Source of the DNA: Acidobacteriaceae bacterium
GTDB lineage: Bacteria > Acidobacteriota > Terriglobia > Terriglobales > Acidobacteriaceae
NCBI GenBank assembly: GCA_003156805.1
Contig: PMHV01000010.1
Location: 17,450-71,062, forward strand
DNA length: 53,613 bases
Direction of reading: 5' to 3'
The notes under the pieces were generated by a model. That model was not told the DNA's origin and made no database searches. It was given only the letters and a program-made list of their open reading frames with translations. Below, one piece after another: positions 23,961 through 32,917 of this stretch (position 1 is its first letter; each line of letters opens with the position of its first letter). The translations under genes and the position numbers were made by a program.

Positions 23961-26549
23961 ATGAACTTGACTGCGGGCGCGAAACTTGGTCCTTATGAGA
24001 TTGTTTCGTTATTAGGCGCGGGCGGCATGGGCGAGGTCTATCGCGCCCGCGATTCGCGTCTGAAGCGCGAGGTGGCGATCAAGGTCTTGCCGCAAGCGCT
24101 TTCTCTTGACGCCGACCGGCTGCACCGCTTTGAGCAAGAGGCGCTCGCCACTGCTGCACTGAACCATCCCAATATTCTGGCGGTGTTCGACATTGGCACG
24201 AGCGAGGGCTCGCCTTACGTGGTGTCGGAACTGCTTGAGGGAGAGCCATTGCGGGAGCGCTTGCGCAGCGGATCGATCGCGGTACGCAAGGCTTTGGACT
24301 ATGCCTTGCAAATCGCGCATGGACTGGCCGCAGCCCACGAAAAAGGGATCGTGCATCGCGACCTGAAGCCGGAAAACCTATTCCTCACAAAAGATGGGCG
24401 GGTCAAGATCCTGGACTTCGGGCTGGCTAAACTGACGCAGGTCGACCCCGGCGTCCACACTTCGTTGCCCACCATGACTCACGCCACGGAGGTGGGCACC
24501 GTGCTGGGGACAGCGGGATACATGTCGCCGGAGCAGGTGCGGGGCGTGGCCGTGGATGCACGGTCCGACATATTCAGCTTTGGGACAATTCTCTACGAGA
24601 TGATCTCGGGCAAACGGGCATTCCACGGAGAAACTACCGCGGATACGATGAGCGCAATCCTGAAAGAGGACCCTCCGGAGTTGAACGAAACCAATCGCAA
24701 TGTTTCTCCGGCGCTGGAGCGCATTGTGCAGCACTGCCTGGAGAAAAATCCCGAGTCTCGCTTCCATTCCGCCAGCGATATTGCGTTTGATCTGGAGCAT
24801 CTCACGGGCGTTTCGAGCACCTCGGCGAGGGTGCCGGCGATTGCGGATGTACGGCCGCGTGGCAGGCTGTTGGTTTGGCTCGCCAGCGGTCTGGGGCTCG
24901 CGCTGGTGATGCTTGCTGCCGGTTGGTGGGTCGGAAGAGCCGGTGGCCGTGCGCCTTTGGCCGAGTACAAGCAGATTACGTTTCGTACGGGTTCCATCGG
25001 AAATGCGCGGTTTACGCCCGACGGCAGCATCGTTTACAGCGCTACATGGGATGGAGGCCAGGACCAGTTGTATCAGGCGCGCACGGATGATCCAGGGGCG
25101 CGCGAATTAGGGTTGAAGGATGCAGAACTGCTTTCGATTTCCAAGAGCGGCGAACTGGCAGTGCGGCTGAAGACAGCTTTTTTCGGTGGCTATGCGCGAA
25201 TCGGAACGCTGGCGCGGGTTCCGCTGAGTGGGGGAACGCCGCGAGAAGTTCTGGACAATGTACAAGACGTGGACTGGGCCGCGGACGGCGAAAGGATGGC
25301 GGTGGTTCGTTACGCTCCGGAAAACAACCACTGGCGTTTGGAATACCCCATTGGGAAGGTGCTGTTCGAGAGCATCAACTGGATCAGCCACCCGAAGATT
25401 TCGCCGGACGGAAAGTGGGTTGCGTTTGCCGATCATGAGAATCCAGGAGGCGACGACGAGGGTTCGGTGGCGGTGATTGCCGCCGATGGCAAGGACAACA
25501 ACAAAGACAAGAAGCTTTCTTCGGGTTGGGTCTCGCTGGAAGGGATTCTCTGGTCGCCTGCGGGCGATGAGATCTGGTTCACATCAACCAGCAGCGGCAG
25601 CGCGACGAACCCCCACGCCGTAACACTCTCGGGCAAGCTGCGGACCGTCACGAATGTGCCGGGAGGGGTGTGGCTGGAAGACCTGAGAAATGGAACGGCG
25701 TTGATGGTGACACATCGGGAACGGATTGGGATCCGGGGAGTGGAGCCGGGGGGAAAAGAGGAGCGTGAACTGGGGTGGTTCGGGTGGTCGATCATGCGCG
25801 ACATCAGCCGGGATGGCCGGAAGATACTGTTCGAGGAGGAAGGCGATGGTGGGGGACCGAATTACACCGTGTTTCTGCGCGATACGGATGGGTCGCCTCC
25901 GGCGCGCATTGGCGAGGGAAATGCCGAGGCTATTTCGCCCGATGAAAAATGGGTGATCACGAAACCGGCCAAGGGCGGATCGCTGAGCCTGGTGCCGACG
26001 GGAGCCGGGGAGGCCAGGCAGCTAACCCACGACGACATAAGCTACGGTGCGGTTCGCTGGATGCCGGACGGCAAGCGATTGCTGGCTCTGGGCATTGAGG
26101 CGGGACACGGCGCGCGTGACTACCTGATTGATTTGAGCTCTGGCGATTCTAAGCCCGTCACTCCGGAGGGCATCGCGGGTGTGCACCTCTCTCCGGATGG
26201 CAGGAGCACGGCGGTGTTGGGACCCGATGGAAAATGGGGAATCTGGCCACTGGAGGGAGGCGGCGTTCGTACGATCCCGGGGCTTGACTCGAACTACTAC
26301 GTGAGTGGCTGGTCGCCAGACGGGGAATCAGTATACGCGACACTCAACCGAATCAGCGAGAAGACTGCGAAGGTTTATCGGGTGAATGCAGTTACCGGGA
26401 AAATGGAGTTATGGAGAACCTTCGGGGCCGAAGCGGGCGCGGGAGTTTCGGGTGTTGGCGCGCCTGCTTTTTCGAGCGATGGAACTGCCTACGCATACGT
26501 CTACGTGCGGACGTTGTCGGAGGCGTATGTGGTGAGTGGGTTGAAGTAG
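23961..26549 (+). CDS. Ser/Thr protein kinase with TolB/WD40-like sensor
   Basis: 862 residues from ATG 23961. Cytoplasmic Hanks-type kinase (about 12-280): GAGGMGEVYRARD, Lys41, HRDLKPEN (132-139), DFG (152-154), and the GTAGYMSPEQ activation segment. A membrane helix spans about 302-322 (VWLASGLGLALVMLAAGWW). The outer part (330-862) consists of repeated strands such as FTPDGSIVYSATWDG, ISPDGKWVAFAD, WMPDGKRLLALG and WSPDGESVYATL, a TolB/PD40 beta-propeller. This layout is widespread in Acidobacteriota. The ligand is unknown; the propeller probably senses an outer or periplasmic signal. Confidence 0.93.
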   Translation: MNLTAGAKLGPYEIVSLLGAGGMGEVYRARDSRLKREVAIKVLPQALSLDADRLHRFEQEALATAALNHPNILAVFDIGTSEGSPYVVSELLEGEPLRERLRSGSIAVRKALDYALQIAHGLAAAHEKGIVHRDLKPENLFLTKDGRVKILDFGLAKLTQVDPGVHTSLPTMTHATEVGTVLGTAGYMSPEQVRGVAVDARSDIFSFGTILYEMISGKRAFHGETTADTMSAILKEDPPELNETNRNVSPALERIVQHCLEKNPESRFHSASDIAFDLEHLTGVSSTSARVPAIADVRPRGRLLVWLASGLGLALVMLAAGWWVGRAGGRAPLAEYKQITFRTGSIGNARFTPDGSIVYSATWDGGQDQLYQARTDDPGARELGLKDAELLSISKSGELAVRLKTAFFGGYARIGTLARVPLSGGTPREVLDNVQDVDWAADGERMAVVRYAPENNHWRLEYPIGKVLFESINWISHPKISPDGKWVAFADHENPGGDDEGSVAVIAADGKDNNKDKKLSSGWVSLEGILWSPAGDEIWFTSTSSGSATNPHAVTLSGKLRTVTNVPGGVWLEDLRNGTALMVTHRERIGIRGVEPGGKEERELGWFGWSIMRDISRDGRKILFEEEGDGGGPNYTVFLRDTDGSPPARIGEGNAEAISPDEKWVITKPAKGGSLSLVPTGAGEARQLTHDDISYGAVRWMPDGKRLLALGIEAGHGARDYLIDLSSGDSKPVTPEGIAGVHLSPDGRSTAVLGPDGKWGIWPLEGGGVRTIPGLDSNYYVSGWSPDGESVYATLNRISEKTAKVYRVNAVTGKMELWRTFGAEAGAGVSGVGAPAFSSDGTAYAYVYVRTLSEAYVVSGLK

Positions 26550-26565
26550 TGGGAGAGCGGATTCC

Positions 26566-27489
26566 TCAGTCGGCAGGCATGGGCGCGGGGCCGACGACAG
26601 GGCGGCGCGCTCTCGCGGGGATGGGTGATTCCTCCGGGGATTCCAGCCACTTGCGGACTTCGGGCAGAGCCTGACGCATGGCGACTTCGCCGGCGCGAAT
26701 CAGGTGGTCGGCGCGTTTGAAGTCGTCGTAGGCGAAACCGGCGACGTCGGGCTCGACGACCAGGTCGGCCGCGGTCCGCCACTGCGAGGACATCTGATCC
26801 TGGGCGATGGCGAAGGCTTGGCCAATCACATCAAAAAGATGGCGCGGCGCGCCATTCTTGTTCCACGTACCTTTCAGGTGCACCGCCAGCACGCGCTCAG
26901 CGCCCATTTCGCGCGCGGGGCGCGAGGGCACGGGGTGCGAGAGCATGCCATCGACCAGGTAACGTCCGCGAATCTCGACCGGGAGAAACATTCCGGGATA
27001 GGCGCAACTGGCGCGCACTGGATCGATGATCGAACCGGAGTGAAAAACTACGCCTTCGCCGGTGTTGAAGTCGGTGGCGGAGACGCCGAGAGGAATGCGC
27101 AACTCTTCGAATGTCTTCACCTTCAGAGTGCGAGTGAGGAACTTCACCATGCGATCGTTGTTGGCGAAACCGAAGCGCGAGAGCGTCCAGCGGGCGAAGG
27201 TGGCGAAACGCACGTTGTGCGCGACCTCTTCCAGTTCGGCGGCGGAAAGTCCGCTGCAATAAGATGCGCCGATGAGCGCGCCGACACTGGTGCCGGTGAC
27301 GACACGAACCGGGATGCCTTCTTCTTCGAGGACTTTGAGAATGCCGATGTGGGCGATGCCGCGGGCAAAGCCGCCACCGAGCGCCACGCCGATTGCAGGA
27401 ATTCGCTGGTCAGAGGGGATACCATTCTTGCGGGAGATCTCCCGCCCGAAGGCTTGTACGGATCGGATGATGTTCCCCAGACGCTTCAC
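26566..27489 (-). CDS. Patatin-like phospholipase (RssA-type)
   Basis: 307 residues from GTG 27489. Ser-Asp dyad lipase: oxyanion GGGFARG (38-44), nucleophile elbow GTSVG with Ser68, and Asp180 in YLVDGMLSHPVP. Matches bacterial RssA/YlbK proteins; acts on phospholipids or lysophospholipids at the inner membrane, with unknown exact substrate. A basic, Pro-rich tail ends the protein. Convergent with the kinase gene, 16 bp apart. Confidence 0.92.
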   Translation of the reverse strand: MKRLGNIIRSVQAFGREISRKNGIPSDQRIPAIGVALGGGFARGIAHIGILKVLEEEGIPVRVVTGTSVGALIGASYCSGLSAAELEEVAHNVRFATFARWTLSRFGFANNDRMVKFLTRTLKVKTFEELRIPLGVSATDFNTGEGVVFHSGSIIDPVRASCAYPGMFLPVEIRGRYLVDGMLSHPVPSRPAREMGAERVLAVHLKGTWNKNGAPRHLFDVIGQAFAIAQDQMSSQWRTAADLVVEPDVAGFAYDDFKRADHLIRAGEVAMRQALPEVRKWLESPEESPIPARARRPVVGPAPMPAD

Positions 27490-27701
27490 AGCTACCCCAC
27501 GTCTTTAATCTTTGGGCCTCAATATTTGGCCCGCAGACCAGAACCGCCTGAACCTCTATCTGCTATATAAGATGCCACAATTGCCGTCCCGGCTGCAGGG
27601 CACGTTTGTGCCATTCGGGAATTACTGGAGTTTCCGGCGAGGATTACTGCGGGCCGGGTATATTGGTGACCAACTCCTGTAAGGCTGCTAGGTTGCCGAC
27701 T

Positions 27702-28220
27702 ATGGTGCGGGAAATTTCGGCGGGCGGGGTAGTGGTCCGGCACCGCGATAGCGAGTATTGGATGGCTGCGATTGAGCTGCCTGGAGTGGCCGAAACAGGC
27801 GCCTCAGGCTCGGCCGGCCCAGGCTCGGCTGCTCCCGCAAAACGGGCATCCAAGCCGAAACCGGTGCTGTGCTTGCCCAAAGGCCTGGTCGATCCGGGCG
27901 AGAAACCGTTGCAGACAGCGCTGAGAGAAGTGCAGGAAGAAACCGGAGTAACCGCCGTGCCGGTTACCAAGCTCGCGGATATCAAGTATGTTTATGTGCG
28001 CTCGTGGGGTGACGGCGAGCGGGTTTTCAAGATTGTCAGTTTCTACCTGATGCGTTACGGTTCCGGCCGCATCGACAACATCGTCCCGGAGATGCGCATC
28101 GAAGTCGGCCGCGCGCTCTGGATTCGCCTGCAGGATGCGCCGCAGTTGCTGGCCTACAAAGGCGAAAAAGAAATCGCGCGGCGGGCGTTGGAATATCTCA
28201 AAGCCCACATCGGTCTGTGA
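27702..28220 (+). CDS. Nudix hydrolase
   Basis: 172 residues from ATG 27702 (MVREISAGGVVVRHRD); the frame is open to ATG 27606, but that part lacks family sequence. Complete Nudix box at 61-83: GLVDPGE (Gx5E), seven residues, REVQEETGV. An Ala/Gly/Ser-rich insert (about 30-52) precedes PVLCLPKG. The substrate is a nucleoside diphosphate linked to X, such as ADP-ribose or Ap4A; not resolved. Divergent from the patatin gene. Confidence 0.88.
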   Translation: MVREISAGGVVVRHRDSEYWMAAIELPGVAETGASGSAGPGSAAPAKRASKPKPVLCLPKGLVDPGEKPLQTALREVQEETGVTAVPVTKLADIKYVYVRSWGDGERVFKIVSFYLMRYGSGRIDNIVPEMRIEVGRALWIRLQDAPQLLAYKGEKEIARRALEYLKAHIGL

Positions 28221-28302
28221 GCGCTTCGGCGGATGTTTCTGTGCTGGCGAATCCGTCACTGCCGTGGAGACCCATCGCCTGCCGCGTACCAGGATACTGC
28301 CT

Positions 28303-28331
28303 GCATACTGGAAACCCGGCATACTGGAAAC
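28303..28331. repeat. 13-bp direct repeat GCATACTGGAAAC
   Basis: Two identical copies (28303-28315 and 28319-28331) with a 3-nt spacer, in the 254-bp gap between the Nudix gene and fadN. A partial third match, GGATACTG, precedes them. A short inverted repeat CTGCC-ata-GGCAG lies at 28353-28365. Candidate activator site or slippage product; no clear promoter motif was found beside it. Confidence 0.5.
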
Positions 28332-28474
28332 AATGAGTGGGCCATAGATAAACTGCCATAGGCAGGATTTCCAGTTGCCGATCGAATAGTCGTTGGTGCT
28401 CCTCCGGCTACGAGACTGTTCTGAGAGAAGTTCGTAGGGTAGTTACAAGGTTTTCATAACGAGGCTGAGTTCGC

Positions 28475-30949
28475 ATGAAGCGCATCAATCGAGTCGCGGT
28501 CCTGGGCGCCGGAACCATGGGCGCGCGCATCGCCGCGCATTTTGCAAACGCCGGCGTCCCAAGCTATTTGCTCGATATAGTTCCGGGAGACGTCGCGGCT
28601 GGCGCGGGCGCGCCGGCACGGAACAAGATCGCGGCGGCGGGGCTCGACGCCGCGAAGAAATCCAAGCCCGCGGCTTTTATGGATTCGTCACTCGCGCGCT
28701 TCGTGACCGTGGGCAACTTTGACGACGATCTCAAGAAGCTCGCCGAAGTCGACTGGATTATTGAGGCCGTGGTCGAAAATCTCGACATTAAGAGAACGCT
28801 GCTGCGCAAAGTCGAAGCCATCCGCAAGCCTGGGACGATCATCACCACGAACACCAGCGGCCTGCCGGTAGGGAAAATTGCCGAAGGCTTCTCCGAGGAC
28901 TTCCGGCGCTCGTGGTTCGGCACGCACTTTTTCAATCCTCCGCGCTACATGCGCCTGCTGGAACTTATCCCTACGCCCGAGGCTGATCGCGCGGCCATGG
29001 ACGCGGTCGCGCACTTCTGCGACGTGCGCCTGGGCAAAGGCGTGGTGCTGGCCAAAGACACACCCAATTTCATCGGCAACCGTATTGGGACGTTCTCTGT
29101 GCTCAATGTCATGCGTCTGATGCAGGAGATGGACCTTAGCATCGAAGACGTGGATGCGCTGACAGGACAAGCCGTGGGCTGGCCGAAGTCGGCGACCTTC
29201 CGCACGATTGATCTGGTGGGGTTGGATATTCTGGGCCACGTGGTCGGCAATACGACCAGCAAGGCTGACGCGGAGACGGGCGAGCCGCCCGCCGCTCTTG
29301 ATGAGCGATCCGACCTCAAACTGCCTGATTTCTATCAACAGATGCTCGAACGCAAATGGCTGGGGGACAAGACGAAGGGCGGTTTCTATAAGAAGACAAA
29401 AGGCGGCGAAGGCAAGGAAGACGAACGGCTCGCACTCGACTGGAAAACGCTGGAATACCATCTGCGGCAGAAGCCGAAATTCGCCGCGCTCGACATGGCG
29501 AAAAATATCGAGGACACGGGCGCGCGCCTGCGCATGTTGCTGGGTCTCGAAGGCAGTCCGCAGAAAGGCGACAAGGCTGGGCAATTCTTATGGTCGGTGT
29601 TGTCAGATCTGTGGACTTACTCGGCAAACCGCGTACCGGAAATCTCCGACTCGATCGTGGAGATCGACCGCGCGATGCGCCTCGGCTTCAACTGGGAACT
29701 GGGACCTTTTGAACTGTGGGACGCCGCGGGCGTCGAAGCCACCGTCGCGCGCATGACAAAAGAAGGCAAGCCGGTAGCGGCAAATGTTGAGAAGCTGCTG
29801 GCAGCCGGACAAAAGTCCTGGTACGCGGACGATGCAAAGACCGCCTCGGGCCGCAAGTACTGGGAATTGACAACTGGCGACTGGCAGCCGGTTCGGGTTC
29901 CCGACGGAGTTTGGTCGGTGACGGTGGCGAAGAAATCGAATGGAGTGGTGAAGAAAAATTCGGGAGCGTCGCTCATTGACCTGGGCGACGGCGTGGGGTG
30001 CATCGAGTTTCACAGCAAGATGAATTCGCTGGGCGCCGACATCGTTGGCTTGATCACGCAATCTCTGAAACCGGGCGGCCCGGGCGACAACTTCGACGCC
30101 TTCGTCATTACCAACGACGCCACGAATTTTTCCGTGGGCGCTAACCTCATGCTGCTGCTAATGAGTGTGCAGGAAGAAGAGTGGGATGACGTGGACCTCG
30201 CCATTCGTCAATTTCAGGGTATGACCCAGGCTATCAAGTTCTCGCCGAAGCCGGTCGTCGTCTCGGCTTTCGGATTGTGCCTGGGCGGCGGCACGGAAAT
30301 TTCGCTGCACGCCGCGGCCCGCCAGCCGCACGCCGAGCTTTACACTGGCTTAGTGGAAGTCGGCGTTGGCCTGTTGCCCGGCGGCGGAGGCTGCAAAGAG
30401 ATGCTGCTGCGCGCAGTTGATGGCGCTGCGGCAGCGCACGGAAAAAGTTCCGGTGAAGCGCTTGCCGGGTCGGTTGAAATGCTGGAAGCGATGAAGCGCG
30501 CGTTTGAAACCATTGCGACCGCCAAGGTCGCTACATCCGCTCACGAAGCCCGCGCGCTCGGCTTCGTCGCCGAGAGCGATCGCATCACCATGAATCGCGA
30601 GCGTGTACTTTCGGACGCGAAGACCCGCGCGCTCGAGCTGGTTCGCGCCGGATACGAGCCGCCCGTGCCGCGCACCGACATCCCCGCGCCCGGCGAAAAT
30701 CTTCTGGCCGCTCTCAAGATGGGCGTGTATATGATGCGGCAGGGCGACTACATCACCGACTACGAAGTAAAGCTGGGCACGAAGATCGCCGAAGTCCTGT
30801 CTGGCGGCAGCGTCACCCCCGGCAGCCTGGTGAGCGAACCGTACATCCTCGACCTGGAGCGCGAGGGATTCAAGTCGCTGTGCGGCGAGAAAAAAACGCA
30901 GGAGAGAATTCAGTACACGCTGAAGACGGGGAAGACGCTGAGGAATTGA
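28475..30949 (+). CDS. fadN: 3-hydroxyacyl-CoA dehydrogenase/enoyl-CoA hydratase (FadN-type)
   Basis: 824 residues. Bifunctional beta-oxidation enzyme in the FadN order: first NAD-binding dehydrogenase (VAVLGAGTMGARIAAHFANA, 8-27; NTSGLPVGKIAEGF; GTHFFNPPRYMRLLE; KDTPNFIGNRIG), two C-terminal dehydrogenase domains (about 190-480), then enoyl-CoA hydratase (about 505-700: CIEFHSKMNS, DAFVITNDATNFSVGANL, SAFGLCLGGGTEISLHA, LVEVGVGLLPGGGG). E. coli FadB has the opposite order. Its usual partners thiolase and acyl-CoA dehydrogenase are in this window at 33633 and 48185, but not in an operon with it. Confidence 0.93.
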   Translation: MKRINRVAVLGAGTMGARIAAHFANAGVPSYLLDIVPGDVAAGAGAPARNKIAAAGLDAAKKSKPAAFMDSSLARFVTVGNFDDDLKKLAEVDWIIEAVVENLDIKRTLLRKVEAIRKPGTIITTNTSGLPVGKIAEGFSEDFRRSWFGTHFFNPPRYMRLLELIPTPEADRAAMDAVAHFCDVRLGKGVVLAKDTPNFIGNRIGTFSVLNVMRLMQEMDLSIEDVDALTGQAVGWPKSATFRTIDLVGLDILGHVVGNTTSKADAETGEPPAALDERSDLKLPDFYQQMLERKWLGDKTKGGFYKKTKGGEGKEDERLALDWKTLEYHLRQKPKFAALDMAKNIEDTGARLRMLLGLEGSPQKGDKAGQFLWSVLSDLWTYSANRVPEISDSIVEIDRAMRLGFNWELGPFELWDAAGVEATVARMTKEGKPVAANVEKLLAAGQKSWYADDAKTASGRKYWELTTGDWQPVRVPDGVWSVTVAKKSNGVVKKNSGASLIDLGDGVGCIEFHSKMNSLGADIVGLITQSLKPGGPGDNFDAFVITNDATNFSVGANLMLLLMSVQEEEWDDVDLAIRQFQGMTQAIKFSPKPVVVSAFGLCLGGGTEISLHAAARQPHAELYTGLVEVGVGLLPGGGGCKEMLLRAVDGAAAAHGKSSGEALAGSVEMLEAMKRAFETIATAKVATSAHEARALGFVAESDRITMNRERVLSDAKTRALELVRAGYEPPVPRTDIPAPGENLLAALKMGVYMMRQGDYITDYEVKLGTKIAEVLSGGSVTPGSLVSEPYILDLEREGFKSLCGEKKTQERIQYTLKTGKTLRN

Positions 30950-30965
30950 ATTTGGAGGTGAAAGC

Positions 30966-31388
30966 GTGAACGACAAAGTGGATAACGCAAAAGTGGATGA
31001 TAAGAATGTCCCGAAGTTCGACTGGGTGACTGAGCGCTCCTCATGTTCTCTGCCCAAGGTTTTCAAGACACTCCGATTACAGGTTGAAGAGGACGTTAAG
31101 ACGCGCAACTCGCTGCGCCCCAGTAATTCTCCTTATGAGTTTTCGGTGAAGGAGAATGTCGGCGACTTTACGGTTCTTCTGGAAGCCAAGGAGCTGCGCA
31201 GTGCAGTGGTATTCAGCCTCGCCGAGCACGCGATTTTAGTGCGCGACGATAAAGGCAGTCCCATGTTTGAGGTGACCCTGACCTTTGCCGACGAGGGCGA
31301 GTGCAGGCTGAACGTGAACGGGGAGGACCGCGAATTCTGGCAGGTGCGCCGGATGGCTCTTGAAGAGCTATTCTTTCGGGGCTATTAG
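30966..31388 (+). CDS. Hypothetical protein
   Basis: 140 residues from GTG 30966, preceded by a good Shine-Dalgarno GGAGGTG at an eight-base distance, which supports this start. Beta-rich sequence (SPYEFSVKENVGDFTVLLEA, MFEVTLTFADEGECRLNVNG, then EFWQVRRMALEELFFRGY). No family recognised. It follows fadN by 16 bp and is probably co-transcribed. Confidence 0.7.
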   Translation: MNDKVDNAKVDDKNVPKFDWVTERSSCSLPKVFKTLRLQVEEDVKTRNSLRPSNSPYEFSVKENVGDFTVLLEAKELRSAVVFSLAEHAILVRDDKGSPMFEVTLTFADEGECRLNVNGEDREFWQVRRMALEELFFRGY

Positions 31389-31443
31389 GCGGGGACACCC
31401 AGAGCGGTCGCTGGTACAGTTCTTGCCCGCCTGTTGGTTTCTC

Positions 31444-31472
31444 TTGCGTGGTATATACGATTGATATATACT
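31444..31472 (+). promoter_or_regulatory. VapBC promoter with GTATATA inverted repeat
   Basis: TTGCGT (31444-31449), 17 bp, TATACT (31467-31472) make a good promoter. GTATATA (31451-31457) and TATATAC (31465-31471) form a perfect 7-bp inverted repeat with 7-nt spacer overlapping the -10, a probable AbrB-type antitoxin operator. The expected transcription start (about 31479) lies past ATG 31477, which favours ATG 31498 as the translation start. Confidence 0.7.
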
Positions 31473-31497
31473 CAGTATGAGAGTTGAGAAAGCCGAG

Positions 31498-31740
31498 ATG
31501 CCCAAGGCCGATATTGCCAAGCTCTTTCAGAATGGCCGCAGCCAAGCGGTGCGGCTGCCGCGGGAATTTCGTTTTGAGGGAGACCGCGTGCGCATTCGGA
31601 GAGTGGCTCAGGGAGTGCTGCTCGAACCGCTCATCCAAGATCCGAAGGAGTGGTTTCGTAAGCTCGATGAATTGAACTCCGAGCCATTCCCGGCCAACCG
31701 CCAGCAACCCGTCACGCCGAAGCGCAAAATCTTCGAGTGA
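31498..31740 (+). CDS. AbrB/VapB-type antitoxin
   Basis: 80 residues from ATG 31498 ([20 protein letters not shown]), chosen because the promoter would start mRNA after the earlier ATG at 31477. [17 protein letters not shown] is the swapped-hairpin AbrB/MazE DNA-binding fold of VapB antitoxins. The basic C-terminal tail ([13 protein letters not shown]) would bind VapC. Its stop overlaps the GTG of the toxin by 4 bp. Confidence 0.88.
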   Translation: MPKADIAKLFQNGRSQAVRLPREFRFEGDRVRIRRVAQGVLLEPLIQDPKEWFRKLDELNSEPFPANRQQPVTPKRKIFE

Positions 31741-32150
31741 ACTACCTGCTCGACACTAACGCCTGCATCGCGCTGATCAATGCTACATCGGCTGCGGTTC
31801 GAAGCCGTTTTCAGAAGGCTGTCAGCAGCGGCGCGGAGACCTACGTTTCCTCAGTGGTAACTTTCGAACTGTGGTACGGCGTTGCGAAGAGCGCGCGTCA
31901 GACCCTAAACACCCAGCGGCTGGAGACTTTTCTGTCTGGTCCGGTTATTGTGCTTCCCTTTGAGGATGAGGACTCGCGCGTTGCAGGTTCGGTCCGCGCT
32001 GCACTTCAAGCATCCGGCAAGGCCATTGGCGCTTATGACATCCTGATCGCAGGTCAGGCCCTGGCCCGCGAACTCACCCTGGTGACGGCTAATGTCGCCG
32101 AGTTCTCGCGGGTGAAGGGACTCAGGTGGCAAGACTGGGCGAAGCCGTAG
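31737..32150 (+). CDS. VapC-type PIN-domain toxin
   Basis: 137 residues from GTG 31737 (GTGA overlap with the antitoxin). All PIN acidic residues present: Asp6 ([11 protein letters not shown]), Glu44 ([11 protein letters not shown]), Asp101 ([11 protein letters not shown]) and Asn119/Glu122 ([13 protein letters not shown]). Very close in style to the MvpA/VapC group that cleaves initiator tRNA. Third VapBC locus of the window. Confidence 0.93.
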   Translation: MNYLLDTNACIALINATSAAVRSRFQKAVSSGAETYVSSVVTFELWYGVAKSARQTLNTQRLETFLSGPVIVLPFEDEDSRVAGSVRAALQASGKAIGAYDILIAGQALARELTLVTANVAEFSRVKGLRWQDWAKP

Positions 32151-32221
32151 ATCCTTTAACTCGCCGCAAGCCCAGGAAACTTTCAGCACGCGCTCAATCC
32201 AAATCGGCGCTGGGCCCGTAC

Positions 32222-32247
32222 TTCCGGTGAGGCAGTAAAAACCGGAA
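32222..32247 (+). promoter_or_regulatory. Hairpin overlapping the FAS1 ribosome-binding site
   Basis: TTCCGGT (32222-32228) and ACCGGAA (32241-32247) pair perfectly around a 12-nt loop, 12 nt before the ATG at 32260. The 3' arm contains part of GGAAAGG, the apparent Shine-Dalgarno sequence, so folding could limit translation. Confidence 0.4.
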
Positions 32248-32259
32248 AGGAATACTCCC

Positions 32260-32808
32260 ATGAGAAATCGGGATTCTGTAGTTTCGCTGGTGTTGTTCGC
32301 AGTGGTGCTCTCGGGCTTTAGCTTGGCGCAAAACCCGATGGTCGGCGGACACGATATGTCGCCCCTGAAAAACATCGTGCAGAATGCGGTGAGCTCGGAC
32401 GACCATACAACCCTGGTGGCCGCGGTTAAGGCCGCGGGACTGGTAGATACGCTTGAGGGCGCCGGACCTTTCACCGTGTTCGCGCCCACCAATGAAGCGT
32501 TTGCCAAGCTGCCGGCAGGCACGGTGGACACTCTGTTGAAGCCGGAAAACAAGGACCAACTGACGAAGGTTCTCACTTACCATGTGGTTGCGGGCAGAGT
32601 GACCTCCAATGATCTCAGTAAGATGATCAAAGAGGGAAACGGCACGGCGCAACTGACCACGGTTGAGGGCGGCAAGCTGGAAGCGATGATGCAGGGCGGC
32701 AAGATTGTCCTGAAAGACGAAAAGGGCGGCATCGCGACGGTCACCATTGCGAATGTGATGCAGTCGAATGGAGTGATCCACGTTATCGATAGCGTGCTGC
32801 TCCCTTAA
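32260..32808 (+). CDS. Secreted fasciclin (FAS1) domain protein
   Basis: 182 residues. Signal peptide (VVSLVLFAVVLSGFSLAQ), then one FAS1 domain: IVQNAVSSDDHTTLVAAVKA, GPFTVFAPTNEAFAKLP (the H1 motif), VLTYHVVAGRVTS and NGVIHVIDSVLLP (the H2 motif). FAS1 proteins mediate weak adhesion or bind small ligands outside the cell. It is followed by a strong intrinsic terminator, so it is monocistronic. Confidence 0.93.
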   Translation: MRNRDSVVSLVLFAVVLSGFSLAQNPMVGGHDMSPLKNIVQNAVSSDDHTTLVAAVKAAGLVDTLEGAGPFTVFAPTNEAFAKLPAGTVDTLLKPENKDQLTKVLTYHVVAGRVTSNDLSKMIKEGNGTAQLTTVEGGKLEAMMQGGKIVLKDEKGGIATVTIANVMQSNGVIHVIDSVLLP

Positions 32809-32849
32809 GTCCGGTGAGGTCGGACCGCCTGCCTTCGGATGTTCGGCAC

Positions 32850-32880
32850 AAGGCGCTCGCAAGAGCGCCTTGCTTTTTGA
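32850..32880 (+). terminator. Intrinsic terminator after FAS1 gene
   Basis: Perfect 9-bp stem AAGGCGCTC / GAGCGCCTT (32850-32858, 32863-32871) with a GCAA tetraloop (GNRA type) followed by GCTTTTT. The cleanest rho-independent terminator in the window, 41 nt past the FAS1 stop. Confidence 0.9.
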
Positions 32881-32903
32881 CTCACAAAATTCCGCGCGAG
32901 CGC

Positions 32904-32909
32904 TACAAT
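32904..32909 (+). promoter_or_regulatory. DUF3455 gene promoter, -10 TACAAT close to ATG
   Basis: TACAAT ends 8 nt before ATG 32918 and no Shine-Dalgarno is present, so a leaderless transcript is expected. It lies only 24 nt beyond the T-tract of the preceding terminator, which separates the two units neatly. Confidence 0.5.
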
Positions 32910-32917
32910 TGATTCTC

